DNA of 64,000 nt, taken from the NCBI GenBank assembly GCA_938027685.1, contig CALJAM010000030.1:49335-113334 (forward strand), in the 5' to 3' direction. Below the pieces are notes generated by a model. It searched no databases, was not told the origin of the DNA, and saw only the letters and a program-made list of their open reading frames with translations. Source of the DNA: an uncultured Bryobacteraceae bacterium. GTDB lineage: Bacteria > Acidobacteriota > Terriglobia > Bryobacterales > Bryobacteraceae. This document shows positions 34,318 to 42,710 of this stretch, piece after piece (the first letter of the stretch is position 1; every line of letters begins with the position of its first letter). The translations under genes and the position numbers were made by a program.

Positions 34318-34923
34318 GTGTGGCGAGCGCTCGGCCTGGCCGCCTTGAGTTGCGCCCTCAGCGCCGGCGAGCCCGTCCGCGGCGTGCTGCTCGAGCGGGA
34401 AGGCGACGCTGAGGGCGGCCAGATGAGCGTGCGGGGTCCGGACTTTCGAGTGCGGGTGCTGTTGTACCATGCCGAGACCGAGGTCCGTCGCGAGGGGCGC
34501 ACGGTCCCCGCCACCGCTCTGCAGGCGGGTGACCATTTGGAGGCTTGTTGCATCGGAGAGCCGGAGCCCAGATGCCGGGCAGCTCGAATCACGGTCCTCG
34601 AGCCGGCGCCGCCATCGCAGGCCTTGCCTAGAACGTTGTGGGGCCGAGCGCAGTGGGCACCGTTATGGCCGCCCCGCGGCCAACTGCTGCTTTCCGGCGT
34701 GATTGCGGAGATTTACGCCGACCGCATCCGGCTACGAACGCGGCGACATGGCGCCTACCTACTGCGGCTGCGTGAGGATACGAGCCTGATCGGTGACGGG
34801 CTGGCTGCCGATAGCAGTCAGTTGCGGGTGAACATGCGGGTCTTCGTGCGAGCGGGCAGGGGCGTGGAGGGCGATTGGGAAGCCTTTCAGGTGGTGTGGG
34901 GCCGGATTCTGCCGGCGCGCTGA
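34318..34923 (+). CDS. exported protein with tandem DUF5666-like beta domains
   Basis: 201 residues starting at GTG. A short signal peptide (RALGLAALSCALSAGEP) is followed by two similar small beta-domains: residues ~20-80 (GVLLEREGD ... VLLYHAETEVRREGRTVPATALQAGDHLE) and ~125-195 (GVIAEIYADRIRLRTRRHG ... LREDTSLIGDG ... NMRVFVRAG). Each has the strand pattern and the 'x-G-x2-V' turn of DUF5666, an OB-like extracytoplasmic fold of unknown function. It lies between the NO reductase and rpmH, with its own extended -10, and is probably monocistronic. I assign no role. Confidence 0.6.
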   Translation: MWRALGLAALSCALSAGEPVRGVLLEREGDAEGGQMSVRGPDFRVRVLLYHAETEVRREGRTVPATALQAGDHLEACCIGEPEPRCRAARITVLEPAPPSQALPRTLWGRAQWAPLWPPRGQLLLSGVIAEIYADRIRLRTRRHGAYLLRLREDTSLIGDGLAADSSQLRVNMRVFVRAGRGVEGDWEAFQVVWGRILPAR

Positions 34924-34940
34924 GCTCGAAGTCCCTCAGT

Positions 34941-34970
34941 TTGACAGGCTTGCGAACGCAAATCTATACT
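34941..34970 (+). promoter_or_regulatory. consensus promoter of the rpmH cluster
   Basis: TTGACA (34941-34946), 18-bp spacer, TATACT (34965-34970). The best housekeeping sigma promoter in the window; predicted start ~34977, ~58 nt before rpmH. Confidence 0.8.
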
Positions 34971-35034
34971 GAGAGTTGGCCGGGCGGCGCGCGTTGTTTT
35001 GATCGAAGTCGCAGCCGCCCCCTGCGGTTACGGG

Positions 35035-35202
35035 ATGCCCAAACGCACCTATCAACCAAACAATCGCCGAAGAGCCAAGACTCACGGCTTTCGCGCCCGC
35101 ATGCGCACCAAGGACGGGCGCGCGGTTCTGGCGCGCCGCCGCGCGAAGGGCCGCTGGAAGTTGACGGTCAGCGATGAGCGGGCCGTCCGCTGGGCCAAGT
35201 AA
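35035..35202 (+). CDS. rpmH: 50S ribosomal protein L34
   Basis: 55 residues: [19 protein letters not shown], then [19 protein letters not shown], the nearly invariant L34 core. A C-terminal extension of about ten residues ([12 protein letters not shown]) beyond the usual 44-47 is encoded in the overlap with rnpA (29 bp). The start at ATG 35035 matches the family; upstream in-frame codons do not. Although rpmH often sits next to dnaA and the origin, no dnaA gene or DnaA-box cluster is visible in the upstream 110 bp. Confidence 0.97.
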   Translation: MPKRTYQPNNRRRAKTHGFRARMRTKDGRAVLARRRAKGRWKLTVSDERAVRWAK

Positions 35203-35566
35203 GCCGATCGCACCCGCCAGACGCAGATTGGCGTTTCCCAAGAGTGCACGGCTACGGCGCCGCAACGACTTCCGCCGTGTCGTGGAGCAAGGCTTCAGGG
35301 TAGCGGGGCCTTACTTTGTCGCTTTCTGCCACTGGCGTCCTGAGGGAGGCCCAGCACGTGTCGGTTTCTCCGCACCGCGCAGCTTGGGAAAAGCCGTGGT
35401 CCGCAACCGTATCAAGCGACGCCTGCGCGAGGCCGTCCGGCTCAATCTGGAAAAGCTCGCGCCGGGGTGGGACGTGGTGTTGACGGCTCGTCAGGCTGCC
35501 GCGGATGCACCCTTCGAGCACTTGCTGGAAGCGGTGGAGAAGCTGTTCGCCCAATGCCGGAGCTGA
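35174..35566 (+). CDS. rnpA: ribonuclease P protein component
   Basis: 130 residues; the protein subunit that assists RNase P RNA in 5' maturation of tRNAs. The RNR signature [17 protein letters not shown] is complete, preceded by [19 protein letters not shown] (central cleft) and [14 protein letters not shown]. The first ~22 residues (Ser/Pro/Ala-rich) are an N-terminal extension encoded over the end of rpmH; the overlap of 29 bp implies translational coupling. It also overlaps yidD by 13 bp. Confidence 0.95.
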   Translation: MSGPSAGPSKPIAPARRRLAFPKSARLRRRNDFRRVVEQGFRVAGPYFVAFCHWRPEGGPARVGFSAPRSLGKAVVRNRIKRRLREAVRLNLEKLAPGWDVVLTARQAAADAPFEHLLEAVEKLFAQCRS

Positions 35567-35802
35567 ATGTCGCCCGCGGGCTTGCCCGACACACGCGCAA
35601 CGGCGTGTTAGCCGCGCTGGTTTTCTATAAGCGTCTCATCTCGCCCTGGCTGCCTGCCGCCTGTCGCTTCCATCCCACCTGCTCGGAGTATATGATGCAA
35701 GCAGTGGAACGCTACGGCGCGCTTCGTGGCATGTGGATGGGCGTCAAGCGCCTGCTGCGCTGCCACCCCCTAGCCGAGGGCGGATACGACCCTGTGCCAT
35801 AG
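35554..35802 (+). CDS. yidD: membrane protein insertion efficiency factor YidD
   Basis: 82 residues. Family core [38 protein letters not shown] ... [13 protein letters not shown], with the conserved Cys residues of [10 protein letters not shown] and the final G-x-D-P-V-P. YidD is a small amphipathic protein at the inner membrane that assists YidC-dependent insertion. ATG 35554 lies within the end of rnpA. Spacing of 18 bp to yidC. Confidence 0.95.
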   Translation: MPELNVARGLARHTRNGVLAALVFYKRLISPWLPAACRFHPTCSEYMMQAVERYGALRGMWMGVKRLLRCHPLAEGGYDPVP

Positions 35803-35820
35803 CATTCAAGAAAAGAGGCC

Positions 35821-37563
35821 ATGCCGGAACGGGAAACCAACACGAGCAAGCCGATTCCCCTGGGCCCGGAAGAGCCGCGTATGGAATGGCGTCTGCTGCT
35901 GGCCTTCCTGCTCACCGGCCTGGTGATGTTCCTTGCGCCTTATATCTACCATAAGATTTACGGTCCTCCGCCCCAGGCTGCTCCCGCGAAGAAAGCCGCG
36001 GCAACGAGCGCGGAGCCCGCGAAGACGGTTGCGGAGGCCAAGCCCGAGCCGGGACCTCTCCAGCCGGTGGCCGCTGCAAAACCAGAAGAGTTCACCATCG
36101 AGACCGAGGTCTATCGCGTCATGCTCTCCAACCGCGGAGCGGTCGTTCTGCGATGGGAGCTGAAGCGATACAAGGACGCGGCAGGCAAGACGCTGGAACT
36201 GGTCAACACCGCAGCCATCCAGAAAGCGGGCGCCCCGTTCTCGCTTTTGTTCAAGGATCGTCAGCCCCCTGCCGATCCGAACCAGGCTCTGTTCGTGGGC
36301 CGCCCCACGCAGGACGGGCTCGGCATCGACTACGAGTTCTCTGACGGTCGCTTTCGGGTGCGCAAGTCGTTCCGCTTCGAAAGGTCAACCTATCTGTGGA
36401 GCTTCCGCTCCGAGGCCGACGATGCCAAAGGAGGACTGCCTCACTGGGTGACGTGGCGCGGCGGCTTCGGCGATCCCGCCGTGGCGAACCCGGTAGCGCA
36501 CCAGAGGGCCCTCTACTACGACCCCACGACAGGCAAGCTGGTCACACTGGAGGCCAAAGCCGCAAGGAATGGGCCCGTGATCCACTCCGGCCCCTTCACC
36601 TTCGCAGGCATTCAGGATACTTACTTCGCCGGGGTATTTCTTCCTCGGCCGGGCGTGAGCATTGAACTCCGCGCGATGAGCGATACCGTACGGTCCGAGC
36701 TCGATGCGAACGAAGCGGCCTACGTGGGCATCGGCGTAGGCGGTGCGGCGCGCAACGAATTCGCGGTCTTCGTGGGGCCGAAAGATCTCGATCTGCTGCG
36801 CGGCGTGGACCGCAGGCTGGAGCAGCTCGTGGACTTCGGCACCTGGTTCGGCTTCATCGCCAAGCCGCTGTTTCTGCTGCTCAAGTGGGTCCATCACAAC
36901 GTAGTGCCGAACTACGGCTGGTCCATCGTGCTGCTGACGGTGTTCATCAACTTCGCCCTGCTGCCGCTGAAGCTCTCCAGCCTGAAATCCATGAAGAAGA
37001 TGCAGGCCTTGCAGCCGCAGATCGCCGCCATCAACGAGAAATACAAGGGCATCAGTTTGCGCGATCCGCGCAAGCAGCAGCAGAACCAGGAGCTGATGGA
37101 GCTTTACAAAAAGCACGGGGTGAACCCGATGGGCGGCTGCCTGCCCATGCTCTTGCAGATCCCCTTCTTCATCGGCTTCTACAACGTGCTGACGGTGGCG
37201 ATCGAGCTGCGCGGAGCTACCTGGCTGTGGGTTCGGGATCTCTCGCAACCGGAACACCTGCCCATCCGCATCCTGCCGGTGGCGATGGTCATCTCGCAGT
37301 TCGTGATGCAGAAGCTGACGCCTTCCACAGCCGTGGATCCGCGGCAGCAGCGCATGATGCTGCTGATGCCGCTGGTGTTCGGCTTCATGTTCTACCATTT
37401 CTCCAGCGGTCTGGTTCTGTACTGGCTGACGAGCAATCTGGTGGGCATCGCACAACAACTGCTGTTCAACAAGCTGAGTCCGGCGACGCCCGTGGCGGCG
37501 CCGACGGCGGCGAAAGTCGCAGCGGGCGAGCAGTCCCGGCGGAGGAGAAGGGCAGCCCGGTGA
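35821..37563 (+). CDS. yidC: membrane protein insertase YidC
   Basis: 580 residues. N-terminal transmembrane anchor (~24-42, LLLAFLLTGLVMFLAPYIY), a Pro/Ala/Lys-rich linker, then the large periplasmic beta-supersandwich (~85-330) found in diderm YidC (EFTIETEVYRVMLSNRGAVV). The conserved core starts ~340: GTWFGFIAKPLFLLLKWVHH, NYGWSIVLLTVFINFALLPL, coiled-coil hairpin LQPQIAAINEKYKG, and VNPMGGCLPMLLQIPFFIGF. A Lys/Arg-rich C-terminus ends the protein. It inserts inner-membrane proteins alone or with SecYEG. Its TGA overlaps the jag GTG start (GTGA). Confidence 0.97.
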   Translation: MPERETNTSKPIPLGPEEPRMEWRLLLAFLLTGLVMFLAPYIYHKIYGPPPQAAPAKKAAATSAEPAKTVAEAKPEPGPLQPVAAAKPEEFTIETEVYRVMLSNRGAVVLRWELKRYKDAAGKTLELVNTAAIQKAGAPFSLLFKDRQPPADPNQALFVGRPTQDGLGIDYEFSDGRFRVRKSFRFERSTYLWSFRSEADDAKGGLPHWVTWRGGFGDPAVANPVAHQRALYYDPTTGKLVTLEAKAARNGPVIHSGPFTFAGIQDTYFAGVFLPRPGVSIELRAMSDTVRSELDANEAAYVGIGVGGAARNEFAVFVGPKDLDLLRGVDRRLEQLVDFGTWFGFIAKPLFLLLKWVHHNVVPNYGWSIVLLTVFINFALLPLKLSSLKSMKKMQALQPQIAAINEKYKGISLRDPRKQQQNQELMELYKKHGVNPMGGCLPMLLQIPFFIGFYNVLTVAIELRGATWLWVRDLSQPEHLPIRILPVAMVISQFVMQKLTPSTAVDPRQQRMMLLMPLVFGFMFYHFSSGLVLYWLTSNLVGIAQQLLFNKLSPATPVAAPTAAKVAAGEQSRRRRRAAR

Positions 37564-38132
37564 GCGTCAGGCGCAAATACAGCGTGACCCAATTGCGACC
37601 GCGGATCGAGCGATTCCTGCGGCCCATTCTGCAACGCTGCCGCCTCAGGCTGCGCTACGAAATCACGGAAGGGCCCATCCAGGACCGGGAGTGGGAAAAC
37701 CCGGACGTGCTCGTGAAATTCAGCGGGCCGGATGTGGAGCTGCTGCTCGAGAACAAGGCGGAGTTGCTGCTCGCGTTGGAACATCTGACGATCCAGATGT
37801 TGCGGCTGCCCAGCGAGGATCATGAGCGCATCTGCTTCGATGCGAATGACTATCGCCTTCTGCGCATCGAGGAGCTGAGGCTGAGCGCCGGCGCCGCCGC
37901 GGAACGCGTGCGACGCAGCGGCCGGCCGTATCAGTTCGCTCCCATGACGAGCCGCGAGCGTCGTATCATCCACCTGGCGCTGCGCGACGAACCGGGTGTG
38001 CGGAGCGAAAGCCAGGGAGTGGGAGCGGCTCGGCGCGTGGTGGTGTATCCGATCCCGAGCGAACAGAAGTCCCGTCCTCAGCCCACGCTGGGATCTCCCA
38101 GCCCCGGGACCACCGCCCAGTCGGCGCCCTGA
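37560..38132 (+). CDS. jag: KH/R3H RNA-binding protein Jag (KhpB)
   Basis: 190 residues starting with GTG in the GTGA overlap with yidC. The central part (~40-100) matches the KH-like domain following Jag_N ([31 protein letters not shown]), and residues ~125-165 the R3H domain ([16 protein letters not shown] ... ARRVVVYPI) with the R-x3-H spacing. The N-terminal Jag_N domain present in Firmicutes KhpB is absent. Jag binds RNA and affects cell elongation or division in Gram-positives; its role in diderms is unclear. It precedes mnmE by 17 bp in the same transcription unit. Confidence 0.88.
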   Translation: MSVRRKYSVTQLRPRIERFLRPILQRCRLRLRYEITEGPIQDREWENPDVLVKFSGPDVELLLENKAELLLALEHLTIQMLRLPSEDHERICFDANDYRLLRIEELRLSAGAAAERVRRSGRPYQFAPMTSRERRIIHLALRDEPGVRSESQGVGAARRVVVYPIPSEQKSRPQPTLGSPSPGTTAQSAP

Positions 38133-38149
38133 GATCCCGCCCGGAGACC

Positions 38150-39499
38150 GTGAAGCTGCGTGATACCATCGTGGCCGTCTCCACTCCGCCGGGGCGCGGG
38201 GGGCTCGGCATCGTCCGCATGTCGGGGCCGGAGTGCAGGGCCATCGCCGAAAGGATGCTGCGTTTCGCGCACCCGCCCGCCTGGCGGCCTTGGACCATCA
38301 CGCTCGCTACCCTCGTCGATCCTGCCGGCCAGGTCGTAGACCAGGTCCTGGTGAGCTTTTTCGCTGCGCCCCGCTCCTACACCGCGGAGGACGTCGTGGA
38401 GATCTCCTGCCACGGCTCTCCCGTCGTGCTGCGTTACTGCGTCGAGAGGGCCTGCGAGCTGGGGGCGAGGTTGGCCGAACCCGGCGAGTTCACTCTGCGC
38501 GCCTTCGTCAACGGTCGTATCGATCTGCCGCGTGCGGAAGCAGTGCGGGATCTGATCGAGGCGCGCACGCTCTATCAGGCGCGCATTGCCGCGCAGCAGG
38601 CGGAAGGCTCGGTCTCCCGGAGGCTGGCGCCGCTCAAGGCGCAGCTTCTCGATCTGATTGCGTTGCTCGAGGCCGGCATTGACTTTGCCGAAGATGACGT
38701 ACCGGTGGCCGCGACAGCCGACATCATCGAGCGGCTGGACCCGCTGATCCAGGCCGTTCGGGACTTGGTGACCAGCTTTCGTTACGGCAGACTCGTGCAC
38801 GATGGCGTGGTGCTGGCCATCGTGGGCCGTCCCAACGTGGGCAAGAGCAGCCTCTTCAACCGGCTGCTCGAGCAGGATCGCGCCATCGTCACCGATATCC
38901 CGGGCACCACGCGCGATCTGGTCTCCGAGACGGCCTCATTGGAAGGCATTCCGGTGAAATTCGTGGACACGGCAGGCGTGCGGCGCGGCGAGGATCCGGT
39001 GGAGCGGCTGGGTGTGGAGCGCACGTTCCGCGCGATGGCCGACGCCGACCTGACGCTGGTGGTGGTGGATCTCTCGCAGCCCTTCGAGGAAGCCGACCGC
39101 CAGCTGCTCGCCCGCGCCCGCGCGCAAGGTCGCTGCCTGCTGGTAGGCAACAAGGCCGATCTGCCGCGAGTCGCCGTCCTCGAGGAGCCGCACGTCGCGG
39201 TCTCGGCCCTTACGGGGGAAGGGATCGCCGAACTGCGCGGCAGCATCGTAAAGGCGCTCGTGCCCGGCGGCCTCGAGCAGGCCCAGCCCGGCTTCATCAC
39301 CAACGTCCGCCACGAGCAACTGCTGCGCGAAGCGCTGACCGCACTGGAGCGGGTCCGCGGGGCCGCCGGCCAAGTTCCGCACGAGATGCTGCTCGTCGAT
39401 CTCTATGCCGCGGTCCAGGCCCTCGACGAGCTGACGGGCGCAACCACAGCCGAAGACATTCTCAGCCGAATCTTCTCGACCTTCTGCATCGGCAAGTGA
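38150..39499 (+). CDS. mnmE: tRNA uridine-5-carboxymethylaminomethyl modification GTPase MnmE
   Basis: 449 residues. N-terminal formyl-THF-binding domain ([26 protein letters not shown]), helical domain, and inserted G domain: G1 [21 protein letters not shown]2/G3 DIPGTTRD and VDTAGVRR, G4 NKADL. The C-terminal CIGK carries the conserved cysteine. With MnmG it installs the cmnm5 group at U34 of several tRNAs, the same nucleotide thiolated by MnmA encoded at 41.6 kb. GTG start with CGGAGA upstream; last gene of the rpmH cluster. Confidence 0.97.
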   Translation: MKLRDTIVAVSTPPGRGGLGIVRMSGPECRAIAERMLRFAHPPAWRPWTITLATLVDPAGQVVDQVLVSFFAAPRSYTAEDVVEISCHGSPVVLRYCVERACELGARLAEPGEFTLRAFVNGRIDLPRAEAVRDLIEARTLYQARIAAQQAEGSVSRRLAPLKAQLLDLIALLEAGIDFAEDDVPVAATADIIERLDPLIQAVRDLVTSFRYGRLVHDGVVLAIVGRPNVGKSSLFNRLLEQDRAIVTDIPGTTRDLVSETASLEGIPVKFVDTAGVRRGEDPVERLGVERTFRAMADADLTLVVVDLSQPFEEADRQLLARARAQGRCLLVGNKADLPRVAVLEEPHVAVSALTGEGIAELRGSIVKALVPGGLEQAQPGFITNVRHEQLLREALTALERVRGAAGQVPHEMLLVDLYAAVQALDELTGATTAEDILSRIFSTFCIGK

Positions 39500-39569
39500 G
39501 GCGCGGCGGATCGCGGTTGTGCTATCACGCGCGTCATGGTAGGCTGGTCAACAGCGTGGATTGATTTAG

Positions 39570-39589
39570 GGCTTCCCGCGCGGGAGGCC
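39570..39589 (+). terminator. hairpin after mnmE, possible terminator
   Basis: GGCTTCCC and GGGAGGCC form an 8-bp stem (one G-U) around GCGC, 70 bp after the mnmE stop. No U-tract follows, so termination here would need Rho or another factor. Confidence 0.35.
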
Positions 39590-39596
39590 TGGCTAC

Positions 39597-39625
39597 TTGC
39601 AACCACGTAAAAAAAGTGCTAAAGG
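39597..39625 (+). promoter_or_regulatory. promoter of the 39.7-kb gene
   Basis: TTGCAA (39597-39602), 17-bp spacer, TAAAGG (39620-39625) with TG one base upstream; predicted start near 39632, leaving a ~100-nt structured leader. Confidence 0.5.
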
Positions 39626-39631
39626 CAATCG

Positions 39632-39732
39632 GTCATCCTCGAATCTCGCGCTGACCCGGCGGCCCCCGGCCCCGGGTTTTCCGTTGTTGGGCCGGTTGCC
39701 TGTGCGGGCGTAGTTCCGCACGGGAGGAACAG
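39632..39732 (+). promoter_or_regulatory. structured 5' leader with attenuator-like mutually exclusive hairpins
   Basis: A terminator-shaped hairpin (CCCGG at 39655, inner GGCC-CCC-GGCC, CCGGG at 39672-39676) is followed by TTTT. CCGGCCC (39666-39672), on its 3' arm, can instead pair perfectly with GGGCCGG (39689-39695). A second stem, GTGCGG/CCGCAC (39702-39721), abuts the ribosome-binding site GGGAGGAA. It matches no riboswitch class I can name. Confidence 0.4.
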
Positions 39733-40200
39733 ATGAGTACGAGGCCCGACGTCCCCTCGCCTGCCGCGCGACTCGCCGGCCCCGAAGGCGAACTGATCAC
39801 CGTCGCAATCACCACACATCCTCGCGGGCTGGAGAGCTTGCTGGATGCGCTCGCTCGGTTGGATTTCCCTATCAACCCGCAGCTTTATCACGACGCCTGC
39901 CTTGTCTTCGTACGCACCGACGGCGCTGAAATCGAGCAACCGGTCACCATGGTGGAGTTCCCCGCCTACGCGAACCGCCTACCGGAGATTCGGCAGGCGC
40001 TCCAGGCGATCGGATGGCCGCAGGACGCTCTCGCCTACCTGCCCATGCTGGAAGGTCTGCGTCAATCGTACTTCAGGACCGACCTTCCGCCAGGCTCTCC
40101 CTGGCGGTGCATCCTCCGCTACCGCTCTCTGCAAGACCGCCGGCGCACTGCGCCGCCGCAGCCCGAAGGTTCCCGTCCAACCGTGGCGGGCACGCCATAA
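39733..40200 (+). CDS. conserved-looking hypothetical protein
   Basis: 155 residues, cytosolic, no signal or membrane segment. The first ~100 residues alternate predicted beta and alpha elements: LITVAITTHPRGLESLLDAL, FPINPQLYHDACLVFVRT, PVTMVEFPAYANRLPEIRQAL. The pattern is compatible with a small ferredoxin-like or ACT-like fold, but I do not recognise a family. The C-terminal 25 residues are Arg/Pro-rich and probably disordered. A good GGGAGG is placed 6 nt from the ATG, behind the structured leader at 39632-39732. The DinB gene begins 7 bp after its stop but has its own -10 element. Confidence 0.7.
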   Translation: MSTRPDVPSPAARLAGPEGELITVAITTHPRGLESLLDALARLDFPINPQLYHDACLVFVRTDGAEIEQPVTMVEFPAYANRLPEIRQALQAIGWPQDALAYLPMLEGLRQSYFRTDLPPGSPWRCILRYRSLQDRRRTAPPQPEGSRPTVAGTP

Positions 40201-40201
40201 T
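40196..40201 (+). promoter_or_regulatory. -10 element of the DinB gene (leaderless)
   Basis: CATAAT overlapping the stop codon of the preceding gene and ending 6 nt before ATG 40208; no ribosome-binding site is present between. Confidence 0.4.
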
Positions 40202-40207
40202 CGTGTC

Positions 40208-40693
40208 ATGAGCCAAGACACGACTCAGCGGCTGCTGGCACGCCTGCGCGATCAGGTGCGGGATGTTTACAGGCTCGCTTCCGGGTTGAGCGAAACCTTG
40301 CTGGCCCAGCGCCTGGAGGCGGGCCAATGGTCGGTCAAGGAACTCGTCTGCCACCTCTGGCGGGTGCAGCAGATCTTCCAGGCCCGCATTCGAGCCATGC
40401 TTGAGGAGAATGATCCGCTCATCGAGGTGTACGAGCCCGACGGTGATGAAACGTTCGAGCAGATGCGCAAGAGGCCGCTGATGGAGATCCTGACAGGCCT
40501 GATCACGGAACGACAGTCTCTCCTCAAGCTTCTCGAGGGTCTGGAAGCCGCGGATTGGGAACGCACGGGCCGCCACCCGGAATTTCCTTACTTCAACGTG
40601 AGGTTCCAGGTGGAGTATATGGTGCACCACGAGGCGCACCACATCTATCAGATGTACCAGCGCCGCGCGCTGCTGGGCCCACCGCCGCGCTAA
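40208..40693 (+). CDS. DinB/YfiT-family metalloprotein
   Basis: 161 residues, a four-helix bundle of the DinB superfamily. The first helix pair carries LAQRLEAGQWSVKELVCHLWRVQQIF with the first conserved His (His in CHLW), and the third helix VEYMVHHEAHHIYQMYQRR has the H-x3-H metal site. Members are often thiol-S-transferases (bacillithiol/mycothiol) or unknown; which applies here cannot be told. The 3' end overlaps the convergent chdC gene by 4 bp. Confidence 0.85.
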   Translation: MSQDTTQRLLARLRDQVRDVYRLASGLSETLLAQRLEAGQWSVKELVCHLWRVQQIFQARIRAMLEENDPLIEVYEPDGDETFEQMRKRPLMEILTGLITERQSLLKLLEGLEAADWERTGRHPEFPYFNVRFQVEYMVHHEAHHIYQMYQRRALLGPPPR

Positions 40694-41601
40694 AGCTCCG
40701 CGGCGGGAGCGGCGGCAGTCTTGCCACCCTGCAACCAGCTCGCGAAATCGGCGGCCCGGCAGCGCCGCCCCACGTAGAAAGGCCCGAACTCGGCGTACTC
40801 GGCACTGGCCTGGTCGAAGCGCATCTCGTAGATGAGCTGTTTGAAGGCAACGGGATCGTCGGCGAACAGGTCCACGCCCCATTCCCAGTCGTCTAGGCCG
40901 ATGGACCCGGAGACGATCTGCCGGACGCGGTCGGCGAAACGACGCCCGGTCTCGCCGTGCTCGCGCATCATCTCCCGCCGCAGGGGAATCGGGGTGCGGT
41001 AGAAATTCTTGCTTTCGCCCCGACGCCGGTTCATGGGGTAAAAACAGATCCAGGCCGATTCCGGCAGGCGCGGGAATAGACGCGGCCGCATGGCCTCCCG
41101 TTGGCGGGCCTTCAATTGCTCGGCTTCGGCCATCCACTCCGGGCCGTAGGGCCGGAGGCCGCGCGCAGCCAGCTCCCGCCAGAGTTTCACCGTGGATTCG
41201 TATAGCCCCAGCTCGACGACGGAGACGAACGACCACGCGGGTTCCAGGTAATCCCAGAGTTCCAGCCGGCCCAGCTCGAGCTGCGCCTCGGAGAGCGCGA
41301 CGAAGTCCGGGCGGAAGTGCACCCAGAGCAGATCGCCCTTGTGACCCAGCAGCGTGTAGAGCCCGGTCTGACCGTCGTCGCGCGTTTCAGCCCGCGCCAG
41401 CCAGGCAGCCGCCGCGCTCGCCATGCGTTGGCGGTCCGCCATAGCGGCGGAGCGCCAGGCGTCCCGACGCAGACGCACTACTTGGTGCAGGACGGCGGCG
41501 CCCTCCAGGGTCAGCGGCGCAGGCGGCAGCTCCTCCCAGCGCACCTGTCCGGCGCTCACGACGCCCTGCTCTGCCAGGGCCCGCTCGATCGTTTCACTCA
41601 A
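40690..41601 (-). CDS. chdC: coproheme decarboxylase (HemQ/ChdC), chlorite-dismutase family
   Basis: 303 residues. The C-terminal ~230 residues form the chlorite dismutase-like fold; the catalytic block ICFYPMNRRRGESKNFYRTP includes the Tyr (Tyr188) that forms the radical in oxidative decarboxylation of coproheme III to heme b. MREHGETGRRFADRVRQIVSGSIGLDDWEWGVDL and VYEMRFDQASAEYAEFGPFYVG follow family consensus. An ~60-residue N-terminal extension precedes the domain. I choose TTG 41601, whose bases overlap the TGA of mnmA (TTGA) with AGGAGG 9 nt upstream; a TTG at 41610 sits on the ribosome-binding site. Last gene of iscS-mnmA-chdC. Confidence 0.92.
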   Translation of the reverse strand: MSETIERALAEQGVVSAGQVRWEELPPAPLTLEGAAVLHQVVRLRRDAWRSAAMADRQRMASAAAAWLARAETRDDGQTGLYTLLGHKGDLLWVHFRPDFVALSEAQLELGRLELWDYLEPAWSFVSVVELGLYESTVKLWRELAARGLRPYGPEWMAEAEQLKARQREAMRPRLFPRLPESAWICFYPMNRRRGESKNFYRTPIPLRREMMREHGETGRRFADRVRQIVSGSIGLDDWEWGVDLFADDPVAFKQLIYEMRFDQASAEYAEFGPFYVGRRCRAADFASWLQGGKTAAAPAAEL

Positions 41602-42710
41602 TGGATCCAACCTCCTCCCAGCACGAGATCGCCGTCGTAGAAGACCGCTGCCTGCCCAGGCGTGATGGCGCGCTGCGGCTCGTCGAAGACTACCTCGGCA
41701 ACCCCCGGATCGTCGCCCGGGCGAATCTCGGCCCGCGCAGGCTCGTGCTGGTGGCGAATCTTGACCATCGCGCGCAGCCGCTCGGGAGGGCGCTCGAAAG
41801 CGATCCAGTTGATCTCGCGCGCCACCAAACGATCGCGCAGCAGCTCCGGTTCGCGTCCCACCACGACACGGCCCTGCTCGGGCTCGGTGGCCAGCACGTA
41901 GAGCGGCTCCCCCACCGCGACACCCAGGCCGCGGCGCTGCCCCACAGTAAAACGGTGCACGCCTGGGTGCTCGCCCAGAACTCGGCCCTCGCGCGTGACG
42001 ATGGGACCGCGGCGCGGCTCGAAGGGCTCACCGCGTGAGCGGAAGTATGCCTCGATAAAGGCCGCGTAATCGCCCGTGGGGACAAAGCAGATCTCCTGGC
42101 TGTCCCTCTTGTCCGCCACCGGCAGGCCCATGCGGCGGGCCCGTTCGCGCACCTCGTCCTTGGTAAGGTCCCCCAAAGGGAACAGGGTGCGCGCGAGTTG
42201 TTCCTGACGCAACCCGAACAGAAAGTAGCTTTGATCGCGCGCCGTGTCCGCGCCGCGTAAAAGGAGCCAGCGGCCGGATGCCGGGTCCCGTCGGAGGCGC
42301 GCGTAGTGCCCTGTGGCGATCTTTTCAGCCCCCAGGGAGCGCGCCAGCCTGAGGAACTCGTCGAATTTCAAGTAGGTGTTGCAATGCGTGCAGGGGATGG
42401 GCGTGCGGCCCGCCAGGTACTCTTCGACGAAAGGCCGCACGACGCGTTCCTCGAAGATTTCCTCGAAATTCACCACATAGAACGGGATGCCCAGGTGTTC
42501 GGCAACGCGGCGCGCGTCGTACACATCCTCCAGCGAACAACAACGTCCGACCGCCGCGCCGCCCGGGCTCAGCTCGGGCAACCTGCGCTGGTTCCAAAGC
42601 TGCATGGTGAGCCCGATGACACGTGCGCCGGATTCCACCAGCAGCGCCGCCGCCGTGGAGCTGTCTACCCCGCCGCTCATCGCGACGGCGATGGTGATCG
42701 AGTCAGACAC
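41598..42710 (-). CDS. mnmA: tRNA-specific 2-thiouridylase MnmA
   Basis: 370 residues. PP-loop ATP-binding motif VAMSGGVDSSTAAALL near the N-terminus; catalytic Cys region GRCCSLEDVYDARR, the domain-specific CNTYLKFDEFL, ARDQSYFLFGLRQEQL, and the second Cys in DSQEICFVPTGDY. It thiolates C2 of U34 in Lys, Glu and Gln tRNAs using sulfur relayed from cysteine desulfurase, encoded directly upstream. Start at GTG 42710 just inside the end of iscS (8-bp overlap), with GGAGG immediately before; longer frames read into iscS. Confidence 0.96.
   Translation of the reverse strand: MSDSITIAVAMSGGVDSSTAAALLVESGARVIGLTMQLWNQRRLPELSPGGAAVGRCCSLEDVYDARRVAEHLGIPFYVVNFEEIFEERVVRPFVEEYLAGRTPIPCTHCNTYLKFDEFLRLARSLGAEKIATGHYARLRRDPASGRWLLLRGADTARDQSYFLFGLRQEQLARTLFPLGDLTKDEVRERARRMGLPVADKRDSQEICFVPTGDYAAFIEAYFRSRGEPFEPRRGPIVTREGRVLGEHPGVHRFTVGQRRGLGVAVGEPLYVLATEPEQGRVVVGREPELLRDRLVAREINWIAFERPPERLRAMVKIRHQHEPARAEIRPGDDPGVAEVVFDEPQRAITPGQAAVFYDGDLVLGGGWIH

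Noticed and set aside
34923..35035. Replication origin next to rpmH
   Set aside because: rpmH often borders oriC/dnaA, but no dnaA gene, DnaA-box cluster or AT-rich unwinding region is visible here.
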